Source: Oscarella lobularis
Lineage: Eukaryota > Porifera > Homoscleromorpha > Homosclerophorida > Oscarellidae
Length of the DNA stretch: 64,000 nt
Direction: 5' to 3'
NCBI RefSeq assembly: GCF_947507565.1
Contig: NC_089180.1
Location: 2,356,001-2,420,000 of the forward strand
The first letter of the stretch is position 1. The number at the start of each line of letters is the position of its first letter. Below the pieces are notes generated by a model that worked only from the letters and a program-made list of their open reading frames with translations, ran no database searches and was not told the DNA's origin. Shown in pieces: positions 40,097 to 51,413 of the stretch. Position numbers and translations under genes: made by a program.

Positions 40097-41040
40097 CAGG
40101 CCTCGAAATAAGCTTTGCGAAACTGTCGGACGTATGTCAGAAAATAGTCGGACATTCAGATACATATTCGGACAAACTAAGCTGCAGCCAATAAAGACAT
40201 AACAAAAAAAGAAGAGAAAGTTGTAACCAAGTACCACAGTTTACAGTGACTACCTAAGAATCCGTGTTCATATCGTCGACGTCCCACAATTTCACACATT
40301 CGTCCTCTTCTTCCCCGATGACGCTTTCACTTAAGGAACTTTCGCTGTTCGATCCCGTTTCACAATCTGTGCCGGGCGTGGTATTTCTTGGAGGATCCTT
40401 TTTCCTGTTTTCTCTCTTTCTGAAGCGCTTTTGTGATGATTGGAACGGGCGCCTTCTTTTCTCATTCCACCATAGAGTAATGGCCGCAGTTGGATCAAAA
40501 TCCCCGGTTTTTGCCATTCGGTTTGACTATAAATCGTCCAATGTTGCCGACTGCATTGATGACATTTTTTCAGTCTTCGCAAGCCCCATTAAAGAAAACA
40601 TTCGTTCAACTTTACCATTAGACGCTGGCAAAGTGAACAACAGTTCAACCGGTTTGAGGGCATTTTCCCAATCTGCAGCGTCAGGGCTGTTGAACAATCT
40701 CCACCACGAAGACCTGTAGTCGAAAGTCGAGAGAGCAATAAACTGCACGGCGTAATCAAGCATTGCCTCGAACTCGCGGGAAATTGCAACAATATCGACT
40801 CCCGCACTTTTTAGTGGCGTTTCAAATTGATGAGCAACTCTTTGCACGGCTTCTAACAGAGCGGCTTCGTTTTTTTCCACCGAAAACTTTTCCCATCCTG
40901 TTGTGGACAAAGTAGTTACAATGTCTCTCATTTTGTCAATGTCTTCGTTCCATGACAGCCTTGATGTCAAGCAATCTTTTACACGGCTGCTATAATCATC
41001 ATATTTGTTGGAGTAAAATGCAGCAGCTTTATTAAACTTC

Positions 41041-41489
41041 TTACCGTTTTACCTCACTTTTTGCTGCATGCCGGTTTAAAGTGAGGATTACCAGGGTGCC
41101 GTTGTACCCCGGGGACATCGGCATGCCGGATAAAGCGAGGTGCTTTTGTTTGTTTTTGGCAAACTTGTATCAGTGGGAAAACATACGTAAAGCATGAACA
41201 TAGGTTAGGGTTACCGGTAGTATACAAGGCAAACGAGCTGAAAACACCACAACTGAAATAGCAACGTCTAATCTGCTAGCTTATTCCTCGTCGGTAAGAG
41301 GGTCATCTGTTTCTTCGTCGTCAGCTAAACCTGTTGGATCGCGCGATTCGCATTCAACACCACCTCTACCAATAACGGCATTCCCCGCATTATACCGGCA
41401 TGCCGTTTTAGTAGTCAACCAGTGAAAACTTTGGGAGCAGAAAACTTCACTTTTACCGGCATGCAGCAAAAAGTGCGGTAATACGGTAA
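41041..41489. mobile_element. Nested 449-bp element with TTACCGTATTACC ends
   Basis: Left end ttaccgttttacctcacttt and right end (reverse) ttaccgtattaccgcacttt continue as inverted repeats for about 45 bp with few mismatches, including tttttgctgcatgccggt. TA occurs at both edges and may be the target duplication. It interrupts hAT coding sequence between SVELIS and FNKAAAFYS. Only a short minus frame lies inside, so it is non-autonomous. Confidence 0.8.
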
Positions 41490-42710
41490 GTATAATGGTT
41501 TGATATCAACTCGACAGAGCCATCTTTCTGCGTGCATTTAGAAAGAATAGACTTAAACGTGGGCAACTCTTCAACTGGTTTTGCTGATAAATTCTTCTAC
41601 TCCTTCACGGTTTTAAAGAATCCAGCTACAGCTTTAAGAATATTGATATTGTCGGCTTGAAGGCATTTTGAAAACGTAGCACACGGCGCAAGCAGATCTA
41701 CGAAAAAGGCGCAACCAAGCAACAACTTTGCGTCACAAAGTAAGCTTTGCACGCTGAGCAGCACTTACAGACCTATCTTGCGACAGAGATTCTATGTGAG
41801 CGAGATAAGCGCCATATTTTGATAGAATTCGTTTTATTGCCGCGACTTTATGTGACACCTATCGTGAACCGCACACCCGAACAGGATTAACACCCCCTGG
41901 CCTCATTTTAAAAACTTCTTTTAGATTTGCGACGATTTCTTTGAGCTCCCTCATCTTCTTAGGCGAGTTCTCGTAAAGATAATACTTGCGCATCAACATG
42001 TTATCCAGTTGATCAAAGAATGTGTTTTTCAATGCGTCTTTAACGGCAAGTTCGACACGGTGCGCAAGGCACCACATCCAGAATAGCCAAGGTAGACGAT
42101 CTTGCATTAATCCTTTTAATCCAGCTGCTGCTATATTTGCTGACGCACCATCCGTTCCAACACCAACTAATTTGTGGCAGTTGCTTGCGTCGGCGTTAAC
42201 GTCATCAATCCCTAAGACTTTTAGAGCGTTTACAACGCAATCAAAAAGGCCTTGTCCAGTTGTTGCTTTCGGCGCGACGACAGTCAAATACGTGTAGTCC
42301 AGTCTGTACTTAATTTGTTTGGTGCTTTCGTCGTGAAGATCGCACGTAATTGCAAGAAATAATTCTACGTCGATCTTTTCTTTGTCGGTAGAGCCGTCCA
42401 TAACCAGGGAAAAGAACGTGCGTTCCTTAATCATTTCCTTCAAGCTGTGACGTTGAGCTTTCGCGATAAAATCAACAAAATCTCTGCAAGAATGATCACT
42501 CAGATACGACGTTCCGATGTTCACTCCGTGGTGTTTCTCCAAATCGCAGATCTTGGCAAATATTGTAAGCGGCAAATTTTCTGCCGCTACAAATTTTGCA
42601 ACGTCGAACTTCCGCTTTAAAGCAGGAAGCAAGCTCTCTGGTATTTGGACCAGGCCTGTTGCAGCGAGTAGTGGCCTTTTTGCAGTCCCAAAGAAGAAGG
42701 AGAAAAATTG

Positions 42711-42976
42711 GGAAATATTGTAGTATACGACCCCAGACCGCGTTATGCGGTGCCGGCACCGTCTTCGATTCTTCCGGTCGGCCATCTTGGTTTTGGTACG
42801 TCACGTCATACCTCTGGCCCCGTATTATGAGGTGCTCGGTTCCTATATAGAGACGACGACCGCATAACGCGGTGCCATCAAAGATAACCTCTGGCCCCGT
42901 ATTATGAGGTGCTCGGTTCCTATATAGAGACGACGACCGCATAACGCGGTCTGGGGTCGTATACTACAATATTTCC
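42711..42976. mobile_element. Nested 266-bp element, 40-bp perfect ends, 8-bp target duplication
   Basis: The terminal inverted repeats (42711-42750 and 42937-42976, starting ggaaatattgtagtatacga) match at all 40 positions. AAAAATTG flanks both sides (42703-42710 and 42977-42984) as a perfect 8-bp duplication, as made by hAT, P or Merlin transposases. Inside, a unit of about 62 bp (cctctggccccgtattatga...) is tandemly duplicated with a 77-78 bp period. The element has no protein of its own; removing it and one AAAAATTG rejoins the hAT frame. Confidence 0.9.
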
Positions 42977-43616
42977 AAAAATTGGTGCTGCTGCTGCTAC
43001 TACTGGTTACGCCTTCGTCAATCGAGAGAGAGCGCTTCTTTAGCCTCATCGCCTCTACATGTTGATCGCTTTTGGCGTGATCCCGCAGACTTGTGCATCG
43101 AATGGATTCAGCGCCACGAATCCACTTCGAACTGAAGTGCTTTTTTCCCTTCAACCGGCCTTCGAACTCTTGGCAGACTATGCACAGAAGGTGGGTTACC
43201 ACTCGCTTGCCTCTTTCCGTCTTGGTAGAGCAATTGAGCCAAACGACTGTGGAAAGATCTCGATCGTATTCTCTTTTCCACTTCTGGAACTTTGCGTAAT
43301 CGACGAGACGCGGTTTGGAAGCCGAAGGACCAAGTTTGTTGAACACCATTACGAAGACAAATACGATGCGCACGCTAACAAACAACATTTCAGCTGAAAA
43401 ACACTCTTAGGGAAACCTTTACGCTCGCTAGACAAATAGTGAAGTCTACAACACGGCGAAGTACAGTAAAGTCCGCAAGACATCAAGTAAAATAGTTTGA
43501 ACGGCTTCAAAAAATAATCAGACGATTTGCTGATTACTCCAAAATTTAGTCGGACACCCTGCTATTTTCTTCGGGCATTGTTCGATGTCCGACTGTTATT
43601 TCGAGGCCTGATTTTT

Positions 43617-45101
43617 GGAAAATTGTTAAATTGACATCCCATTTTCGTGACAACGTTGCGCCAGAAGACAGTAGGAATGATTTTCCTGTTTCAATTCCTC
43701 CCCTCAATAAATGGTCAGTCCCAGTTGTGGTGGTTAGGCGTATAGGATCGACATTGGCAACGGCTCTAAAGGATTGCTTCAAAATAATCTCGTCGATTTT
43801 CGTCAGGCGCAATGTCGTCGTCGATTTGTCACGGTCCCAAATTTGGCTGTATCTAGCGTCGTTTTTTGGAATAGCCCTGTGGAAGGGCATAATTGCCAAG
43901 CTCATGCGGCGCACATTGCCGCCGACAGAGCTGTTGCGCCGATACCACAAAGTGACCAATCCGTTCAATGCTACGTGAACGTACTGATTCGTGGGACTAT
44001 CTAAAACCTGGTATGGCTTTAGCTGCCGCCGAACGCTACGGTAGACAAGAGACAAATGAATTCAAGGAAGATATGTGTTGAACAGCTCGAGCGCAACTAA
44101 GTTTCAGCCAACCTGGTTGGTTTCAGCGACACGGTCAGGGTGTTTTCTATAAAATAGGTGGCAGCGGACTCTGAACGCGTCGCGAGCATAGCGATTGCGG
44201 CAAGAAGCAAGCGAGCCATTATGCAGCGTGTTGATTAGATTATAGGTAGTTGGCAAATCACAGCGAGGCAAGTGCACGCCTGTACATAATCTGGATCGCT
44301 TTCCGCGGCGGATCTCGAACGGCCCGAACAGACAACCCAATGGACTCAGAAGTCTACTGTCGACGTCGTCGATCCTACGACTCGGGGCGCGTCGTGAACA
44401 ACTTGAAACCGTCGATCGATATCGAGTAAGTGCTCGCCGCGGCCAAATGCTTCCGTGCCAGTATCGATCGAGTTGGAGTCGCGCCCCGGCTCGTGGTAAT
44501 TCGAGTTCACAATGATACGTTTCGCGGATTTGCATGAAGCATTGGCGAAAAATGGCGTGAGAGCGCCTGCTTTATGTGCTCGGATCGTTGTTGGGGCGTC
44601 ACTAACTAGCCTAAGGCACATTGGGACGACTTGGCGACCTTTGCTCTGGCTTTTGCATTCGCTTTCGACGATCGGCGTGAGACGAGTAGCTATATGGCAA
44701 TTTATCTTTTTATTCTATAGCTCGCGTGATCGATTATCTGTCACGTCGGCGTTGGTCAAACGGACCGTATGTTGCTGTTACGATGATTCACTGAACTGTG
44801 CACCGTTCCGCTTGCATCAAGGCAACGAGCCAAAGAAAAGGTAAACCGGGCCTATCGATCAGTAGTAGATGGAACCTCGAATGTGGGCTAGAAGTGTTAA
44901 AAACAATAATTGAGGCTGCTGTAGCTGTATCTATAGCTGTAGTAACGAAGCCGATCTACACTGTACTGTAGTAGACTTTTTGATGTACGTGTTTTATTCT
45001 GATGGTGACACGCAGAACTAGCCTTTGAATCGTAAAATCCTAGCCCATTGTTAGTTGTTCTAAGAATAATATTTGTTTGGTTGGGCGGAGTTAGATACTG
45101 A
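43617..45101. other. Unresolved region with long but unrecognised frames
   Basis: Overlapping open frames on both strands (44055-43611 minus; 43631-43978 plus; 44535-44104 minus) show no motif I know. The hAT element may have split a gene here, since a minus frame reads up to each of its edges. Confidence 0.3.
44097..44219 (-). CDS. Small frame with a signal-peptide-like start
   Basis: The 40-residue frame begins MARLLLAAIAMLATRSESAA, a plausible secretion signal, then TYFIENTLTVSLKPTR. A gttggc string after ACCAG could be a donor, making this the first exon of a secreted protein. Weak on its own. Confidence 0.25.
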   Translation of the reverse strand: MARLLLAAIAMLATRSESAATYFIENTLTVSLKPTRLAET

Positions 45102-46599
45102 AGAGTGCTAGCGGAAGTTCCGGTGACGCAAACGACGAGACGCGCCGTGAGAAAAATACGTCGACGCGTGAGCGTGCAGCCGTTCGACGAGACAGCAAAG
45201 GGCGTGGTTTTGGCAGCATCCCTAATAACGTCTATGTCATCCTGAGGGATTGTGTGAGAAGGGGCAAGCCTCCGACGCTATCTCGGGACTCACCATCATT
45301 TGCTAGAGACAACGCCGCCCACAACTACCTTCAGAGGAACGTACTGAGTTTTGAAAAAATTTTCTTTCCATGCGATGCTAGGGAGATCGAGGCCTTAGTG
45401 TTTGTTCATTCGCTTACTGGTAAACGCCTAATTGCCCTTCGGGATTCCGACGTTAACAGGATCATTTCGTGGTACTACGACGTGACAAAGGGCTAAGTAT
45501 CACTGAAGCTGTGTACGCGCACTACGCGGGAATCTCCAGGAAAAGAATTCAAGAGTGGCTCAACTCCAACGAAGACCACTACAAGTTGGATCCAATGTTC
45601 AGGAACAAGGGACCTATTGCCCTAGTGGAATCAAGGCGACCTATAGGAAGGCATCAAGTTGATTTGGTTGATTATTCGTTGTCGCCATCAAAAGCTTGCG
45701 ATGGCAAAACTTACCGGTACGTTCTTGGAATTATTCAAGATTCCTTCTTCTGCGGAGATTGGAAAGTAAGCATTCTCATGTCGTTGCCGCGGAACTCTCA
45801 ACATGTTACTGCATCATTGGCAAGCCCGGCATCTTGCAGTGCGATAGGGGAACTGAGTTCCGCGGCAGCGTTGACGACTATTGCAAACGAGAGAGAATTA
45901 AAATAATTCGATCAACGCCATATCACCCTCAAAGCCAGGGAAAGGTCGAAAGGTCCCATGGCACATGGAAGCGTCGTCTTCTTCGAGACTCTATGCTGTT
46001 GAAAGAGAAAAACGCGGCGTTTTCGTGGGCGGACAATTTACAGGCATACCAGGATCTTTACAACAGCGGTAGTCATGCGCCTTGGGAAACTTTCTCCGGC
46101 CGAAGTGTTTTTTGGAAGAAAGCTCAACGTCATTGGCACATCTGCAAGTGAAGAAGTTGCATCGAGTGAATCTCATGAATCGAATCATGATCGCGATGGC
46201 GATGACGAAGATGAAACGGATTCTGATTGTGAGCTTCCGGAAGACAATGGGGATTCCCAGAGCAGCAGTGATGTGTTATTGCACTACAAACAAGCCATTT
46301 CCACTCAGAAGATTGCCAGGCGTGCGTCAGCCAAAGCAGCTGAGAAGCTTAAATCATTCCAACCTAGCTACCAAATGTCGACGCTTTACGTTGCAGGGGA
46401 CGAAGAACTTGTCCGATTACCATTATCGTCTCGAAGAGCAAAGGGCAATAGGACATCACTAACAAATATAAACGTTAATCAGAAAAAAGGCAACTACACA
46501 ATTTTCAGCGGTGTATTTAATGATGAGAACGGAAAATCTGTTGGGTTGAGGGCCTTACGCACGTTTCGAGAAATGCTCGATAGTCATCTGAGGAAATGA
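45102..46599 (+). pseudogene. rve integrase-type protein of an invertebrate multicopy family (KRBA2-like)
   Basis: The first part (VYVILRDCVRRGKPPTLSRD, EIEALVFVHSLTGKR) is in one frame; a slip at about 45,490 leads to LSITEAVYAHYAGISRKRIQ and GRHQVDLVDYSLS (first Asp). A second slip near 45,780 leads to LQCDRGTEFRGSVDDYCKRE (second Asp) and PYHPQSQGKVERSHGTWKRR (Glu 35 residues on). A third near 46,085 leads to LSPAEVFFGRKLNVIG, an acidic region and a C-terminal basic domain. The full DD35E triad and all domains are present, so only three small frame changes separate it from an intact gene. These genes derive from Ginger-like transposons or retroelement integrases. Confidence 0.7.
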
Positions 46600-47643
46600 A
46601 TTAAATCGATCGCACTTTAAATACATGAGATGACTTTTAAATGAACAATTAATGGTAAAAGACTTTTATCAAAAACCGTGGTCATCACTGCGTGTGAAGA
46701 GGTAGCAAAACAATGCGCTGGAGCCTATTGCAATTACACTATCGGAAGACTAAGAAAATCTCTCCTAATGCTCTAGATGTTGTTAGTTTAAATCTTTATT
46801 TAAAAATTTCGCTGGCGGCTCAAAGAATATGAAAGAGCTGGTATGGATGAAATAAAACGGCGACCTTGAAGTGAAGTAGGCTGTCAACGTGTTTAGACCA
46901 CACAAGAGAATACCCACGGAAAACGATACCTGATTTATACACGTTACACTAGCACCTCTCATTGAATAAATAAACCGTTTGTCATGTAAGTCTAAATGTG
47001 ACGTCACCTTGAGCAACTTTGTCCCTCAAGCTTCAAGTTGCTCCTGCATGCAGTTACGTTCTTAAACCTTTTTATTCGCCACCTCAGCTGTCCGCAAAAA
47101 CGAATGTAAATGACATACATACCCAGTGATAGACAAGTTCCTTTGCAAAATTTGTCAAAGATTCCCGAAATACTGTGTACTATCTAAGGATTTGACCAAA
47201 ACTCAGATTACTGAAGCCCCCGTGTCCTTGAACCATTTGCCGAAATGTCCGGCATGAATCAAAGTACTGTAGTTCCTTTGTGTTTTTGCGATATCTCTTA
47301 AGTACCACAAGAGACGTTTCTACTTCTGACAAAAGTTGCAATGACTAATGTATTTGTGTTTCTACAGCTTAAAAGTCACTTGCGATCAATAATGAATGCA
47401 GAACGATATACGGATCTCGCGGTTTTGGATGTTCATTATCTAAAAGAAACATTCCAAGACAAATAATTTTAAAAAAGTAATACTAAATTTTCAAACTAAA
47501 ACAAAAACGTATCTCTGTTGGCATATTGTACAGTATCGGTCACTATAACCTCTGCACCTCGCTTACTCCTTTGCGGGCTACCTGCCTTTGGAACAGCAAA
47601 CTTGATTGTAAAATTGTTTTTGACGCTGTACTCACTCATTTGT
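46600..47643. other. No supported gene
   Basis: Short frames only. Confidence 0.45.
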
Positions 47644-48039
47644 TTACTTTTGCCTTTGAAGAGCAACCATCTTTTTAGACGATTTCTGATATTTAATATT
47701 TTCGCCCTCTCTCAGTTTAGAGGACAGCTCCATGCGTCTGTACTTTGTCGTCAGAAAAGGCGCAGGGGCGAGAAGAGAAATGATATAAATTGGCTCAAAC
47801 GATGGCGGCGGGAACGCAGATATAGGCATCTCCGCCAATGCTTTGAGCTGTGCGACTCGGCTGATTAGACTACGTTTGAAAGATGACTTTCTGTTCAAAG
47901 CGCTGAGCGCGTTAAAATTTTCTAAAAACGCTTGTTCACGGAAGATGGTATTCGACGTTGAAGGGTACACAATCACCAGAATTCCTTCATGTGCTCCATT
48001 TTGTTGCTCTGTTGCTTGCATTCCTTGCGGAATATGCAT
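47644..48039 (-). CDS. Hypothetical 131-codon frame with a diverged copy at 59.9 kb
   Basis: The frame includes NTIFREQAFLENFNALSALN, SLISRVAQLKALAEMPISAF and PPPSFEPIYIIS. The copy at 60.08-59.91 kb, also on the minus strand, reads TIFREQVFLANLNALSA, a stop, then GSARLPISAFPPQTFEPILI. The reading frame is largely kept between copies, which argues that the block was once coding. No domain recognised. Confidence 0.4.
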   Translation of the reverse strand: MHIPQGMQATEQQNGAHEGILVIVYPSTSNTIFREQAFLENFNALSALNRKSSFKRSLISRVAQLKALAEMPISAFPPPSFEPIYIISLLAPAPFLTTKYRRMELSSKLREGENIKYQKSSKKMVALQRQK

Positions 48040-48115
48040 TCACTAACTCTCATGCACGTGTAGGAAGTCCGCAGTTGAAGGCATAATCTGCTCACACATA
48101 CATTTTATTGCTTGA

Positions 48116-48924
48116 AGAAAAGGCGAACGCGAACAAGACGTCGTTGCTGAAAACGAGTCATTTCCTCCGGATCCGCCTGCAAACGAATTGGGCCAGGTCA
48201 TTGGTCTAAATGACGTGGTCAGAATAATCAAGTCTGGTCGTGACAAGCAACAGTGTCAACCAACCTTTGACGTCAATCGTGTAAAAAAATTGCTAGCACG
48301 AACTGTCCCTTCTCTAAACGGTAGTACAGAGCAGTAATCGGACGTGAAGGCGCTTTTTGCTGCTTACTCTAAAGTCAAAAAAGCTAGTCTTACTTTGAAA
48401 TTGCTTGAGAGTAGAAGGGATGAATTCGCATTTGACGACGGTAAAAAGCTGCAGGTGCCTAGCAACAAGAAAGTGTCTTTACAGCGCACCATGCAAAATT
48501 CGTTTACGAAATTGAAGAAGAAAAAGTCACGACGAGTTCGATACGCTTACGCAAAACCAACGGAAGTCCAGCAGCGCACCATTGTCAAATGGTTTCTCAA
48601 TGATCGGGAACCAGACAAAGACAATCTTCCGTGGCCGCTCACAAAATATCTTTTTCAAGAAGAAATCTTGGTAAGACAACACGTGTTCAAACCATGTTTT
48701 TTTGATTGAAAGAATAAACTTTTAAAAATAATTTGTTGGTTTTGCCCGGACGACAAGCAGGGTTTGCTGTTGCTTGAAAGAGGGGTTCGTCTGGGAAAAG
48801 AGAGTGTTACTGCTAAGCCTGAGGAACTGCCAGACGACTTAATTGGCATTGACTGGAATGAAAAACAAAAGCAACTAAAACGATTTGTGACTCAAGACTG
48901 CCTGCAGCGTATGACTTCCCTAGG
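48116..48924 (+). pseudogene. Unknown two-exon coding region with one in-frame stop
   Basis: Exon A (about 48,116-48,672) reads NESFPPDPPANELGQVIGLN, VVRIIKSGRDKQQCQPTFDV, then TAA at 48335-48337, then in the same frame VKALFAAYSKVKKASLTLKL, RVRYAYAKPTEVQQRTIVKW and WPLTKYLFQEEI. A gtaaga donor follows. Exon B (about 48,761-48,924) reads LLLLERGVRLGKESVTAKPE and GIDWNEKQKQLKRFVTQDCL, then a gtaaat donor. Basic, helical and not recognised. Apart from the stop the frame is clean, suggesting a recently lost or readthrough gene. Confidence 0.4.
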
Positions 48925-50096
48925 TAAATTCCAGGATTAACTGCATCGACAGTTACTGTATCTAGAATATAATGAATAGAAGCAAATACGTCTAAAATGC
49001 AATTTCAATTTCACCTTTTAAAAGCCATTTCACTTTTAAGACTTGATGAAAATTTGCTTCAATTAAAGCCGTGTCTTCTACTCCAGTCGGTTCACTAGCA
49101 GAGAGCTTCCTGGAGCAGTGCACTTTCCTGGCAACTAGGTGCAATGCGACTTCATGTAAGGTTTTTTACCTGTCACATGCTTCTAGCAGATAAATGTACA
49201 TGTGGATGATGTCTTGATTCAAGCCCATTTCTGGCTACTGCAGAAGGAGAAAAGCCGCTTTAGAAGCTGGCGGTACCACCTAGGCTCTGCTACACAAGTT
49301 ACCTATGTCACAGGATGCATTTTCATTTAATTAGCTGTTTTGGCCAAAGCGTCAGTATCTTAAGGCTATTGTGGGGCTAAAATATATAATGGATGAGGCT
49401 TTGCAATGTTGGGGAGCCCATCTTTTTCAGTTTGAAGCGTATACATTGTATTTTCAGTAAATTTTCAAGAAAGTCGTGCGACTTTTCCCATAGATCCGCG
49501 GGTTGATGGGTTCAGAGGTGAATTTTCCTACTTTACAGATGCAACTAATGCAACAAATTCGCTTTGAAAATTGCTACATACAGTATGCTTTACCAGAAGA
49601 ATTCGTTTCTTACGCAATTTTACGTTTGCGCGATATTTCGCACGCATTTACGGAGGTTTGTCCATGTGAAGCCGCTGCACCTTCTTTAAAAGCGTTTGCG
49701 GCTTCTACTGTAAAAGTAATCTAATAGATGAGGTTTGGTGTATGGCCGCAAAGTTTTGAAGGGAAAACTGAAAATTCTGCATTGTTGCTCCTGGTTAAAT
49801 TAAATGAGAGACGTCCGAGAAAAAATATATTAGCTTGTTTTTAGCGCTGTACGGGTTGACGCCATACTATCTATATGCTGTCAGCAATATCGCGACGAAA
49901 ACGGCCAAGGAAACGTTAGCTTTCCTCAAAAAGAAAAATTTTTTGTGGTCAAGAATGGCGTGTAGTTGCGGGCGCGAATGAATTGGAATATTCGAAGTGA
50001 TGCGAATGATGGCTACACAACCGCATCATATCTTGTCTGTAGACAAAGCTATGATAAAATTCCAGGGAAGGTCTAAGATAAAGCAGTACGTACCTG
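48925..50096. other. No supported gene
   Basis: A 73-codon plus frame at 49503 (FENCYIQYALPEEFVSYAIL) looks coding-like but is unrecognised. Confidence 0.35.
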
Positions 50097-50222
50097 CTAA
50101 ACTCATAAAATTTTGATTCAAGTCGTTTTGCGTAAGCGATGATTAGAGTTCCAGCTACGGTAGTCGGAGGTGGTTGAAACCGAACTTTTGCCAGCCGTCT
50201 TATTATTTTTCCAACCACCTAA
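50097..50222 (-). CDS. Possible small internal exon
   Basis: The acceptor (ttttattag) and donor (gtacgt) bound VVGKIIRRLAKVRFQPPPTT and VAGTLIIAYAKRLESKFYEF. Unknown family. Confidence 0.3.
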
Positions 50223-51130
50223 TAAAAATAAATGTTTAATGAGTCTCTACTTCTATCTTGAAGAAATTCTTGGCACCTCCACTGGTCATTTCGTTGCCGA
50301 TTACTTGCTACCAACACTGCACCGCCCGCGTTAGATATTCCATACAACAAACCTTGCAAAAATTTTATCATTTATTTGAAGAGACACCATCACACGTCTG
50401 TTCCACTGCGGCTGTTACTCTACTGCGTGACGACCCGGATAACTCCCGGATAACGCCTGATAGCAAACTTTCGTCGACGGTATTTCTTTTTTCAAGTCCA
50501 GTTTTTGTCTTTAAAATTTTTAAAAGACTTGTATTGGCTTGTAAAGATTCTTTTAGAAAGATTCGGCATATGCTTGTGAGAAAACAGTACGTTTTGGGTG
50601 CCTAAAGTCGCCATGCCACTGAAGCAATTTGCAAGTTTTTCAGAATTTAGGTAAAAGGCAAATTTGTTTATAATTTAATTCTATTTTAAAAGCAATTAAG
50701 GCCAAACCAGGAAACTTCTTTTTCGTGACGCCAGACAGGGATTTTATGTACGGGTGCTAAACCTAGCGTGCGTTTTACGCTGAAGTTTGCAATTCAAATG
50801 AATAAGCATCGCCACTCTTTGCTTTTCCTTTGCCGCATTTGCGCAAAACTGCTTTCGAGACGGTCTAGACGTCAGTATTCGTGCCACAATAACGCAGTAG
50901 CCATACAAGGCGCTTTCAATGTCAAAAACAAAAACAAGAATAACAAGTGTTACAGTTACTGTTAACTAAATAATGATCCTGAATGAGATCTCTCAGTTTG
51001 ATGTTTTTGTAGCGAAACCGATAAAAACGAATTGCAAGTATTAAAAGAGCACCGCGCAAAATATTTTTTTGCCAAACTTTCTACGAAAAAGCAATCATAT
51101 AACAAAATAAATATTCGCTGTCATGATATA
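50223..51130. other. No certain gene
   Basis: A plus frame at 50768-50965 has a Cys/His cluster (LLFLCRICAKLLSRRSRRQY, CHNN) that could be a finger scrap. Nothing else supported. Confidence 0.3.
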
Positions 51131-51290
51131 CAGTAGAACCTCTAATAGCGGACACTCTTTTTAACGGACACCTCGCTATAACGGACAACAACCGTGGCAC
51201 GAATTGACTCTTCTTACCTTTTAGTACTACGTTGACCTCTCTTTAACGGACACTCTAAATTTCGTATAGCGGACACATTTGTACTCCGAA
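51131..51290. repeat. Left end of the Tigger with repeated AGCGGACA/TAACGGACA motifs
   Basis: Besides the terminal repeat, the region contains aacggacacctcgctataacggac and later tagcggacac copies, probable transposase binding sites. Confidence 0.7.
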
Positions 51291-51413
51291 AAAGCTTTAT
51301 TCCTGTTTCTTGACCTCTTTGTTAAAGACAAAACAAATTTTCTCAAAAGGGACACAAATGTCTCTTATGACAAGGCAGGGATATTAATTAAGCAAGCCTT
51401 GAGGCTGTTGTAG

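Larger units (their letters stand above)
40254..43388 (-). pseudogene. hAT transposase (ZNF862/DUF4371-like), split by insertions
   Basis: Blocks in order: N-terminal zinc-finger-like region (VDYAKFQKWKREYDRDL, LLCIVCQEFEG, RDHAKSDQHVEA); after the nested element at 42.7-43.0 kb, FDVAKFVAAENLPLTIFAKI, FSLVMDGSTDKEKIDVELFL (first Asp), GVGTDGASANIAAAG (second Asp), MWCLAHRVELAVKDAL; then a run to 41,490 with a stop in KTVKE*KNLS; after the second insertion, LFTLPASNGKVERMFSLMGL (dimerisation region with Glu) and FDPTAAITLWWNE. A stop at 41861-41859 and a slip near 40,525 add breaks. The acidic C-terminal tail ends at 40254. Catalytic residues are largely kept, so decay is recent. Confidence 0.85.
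40097..43610 (-). mobile_element. hAT element with both ends, invaded by two smaller elements
   Basis: The ends CAGGCCTCGAAATAA (40097-40111) and its reverse (43596-43610) match over 15 bp. GTCGGAC motifs repeat just inside both ends, as in other hAT elements. The immediate flanks share ATTTTT (40091-40096 and 43611-43616), 6 bp rather than the usual 8. The transposase gene lies inside on the minus strand. Total length 3,514 bp, of which about 715 bp are later insertions. Confidence 0.8.

Noticed and set aside
43617..44055. 148-codon minus frame beside the hAT element
   Set aside because: No motif, and an equally long plus frame overlaps it; left as unresolved instead of called a gene.
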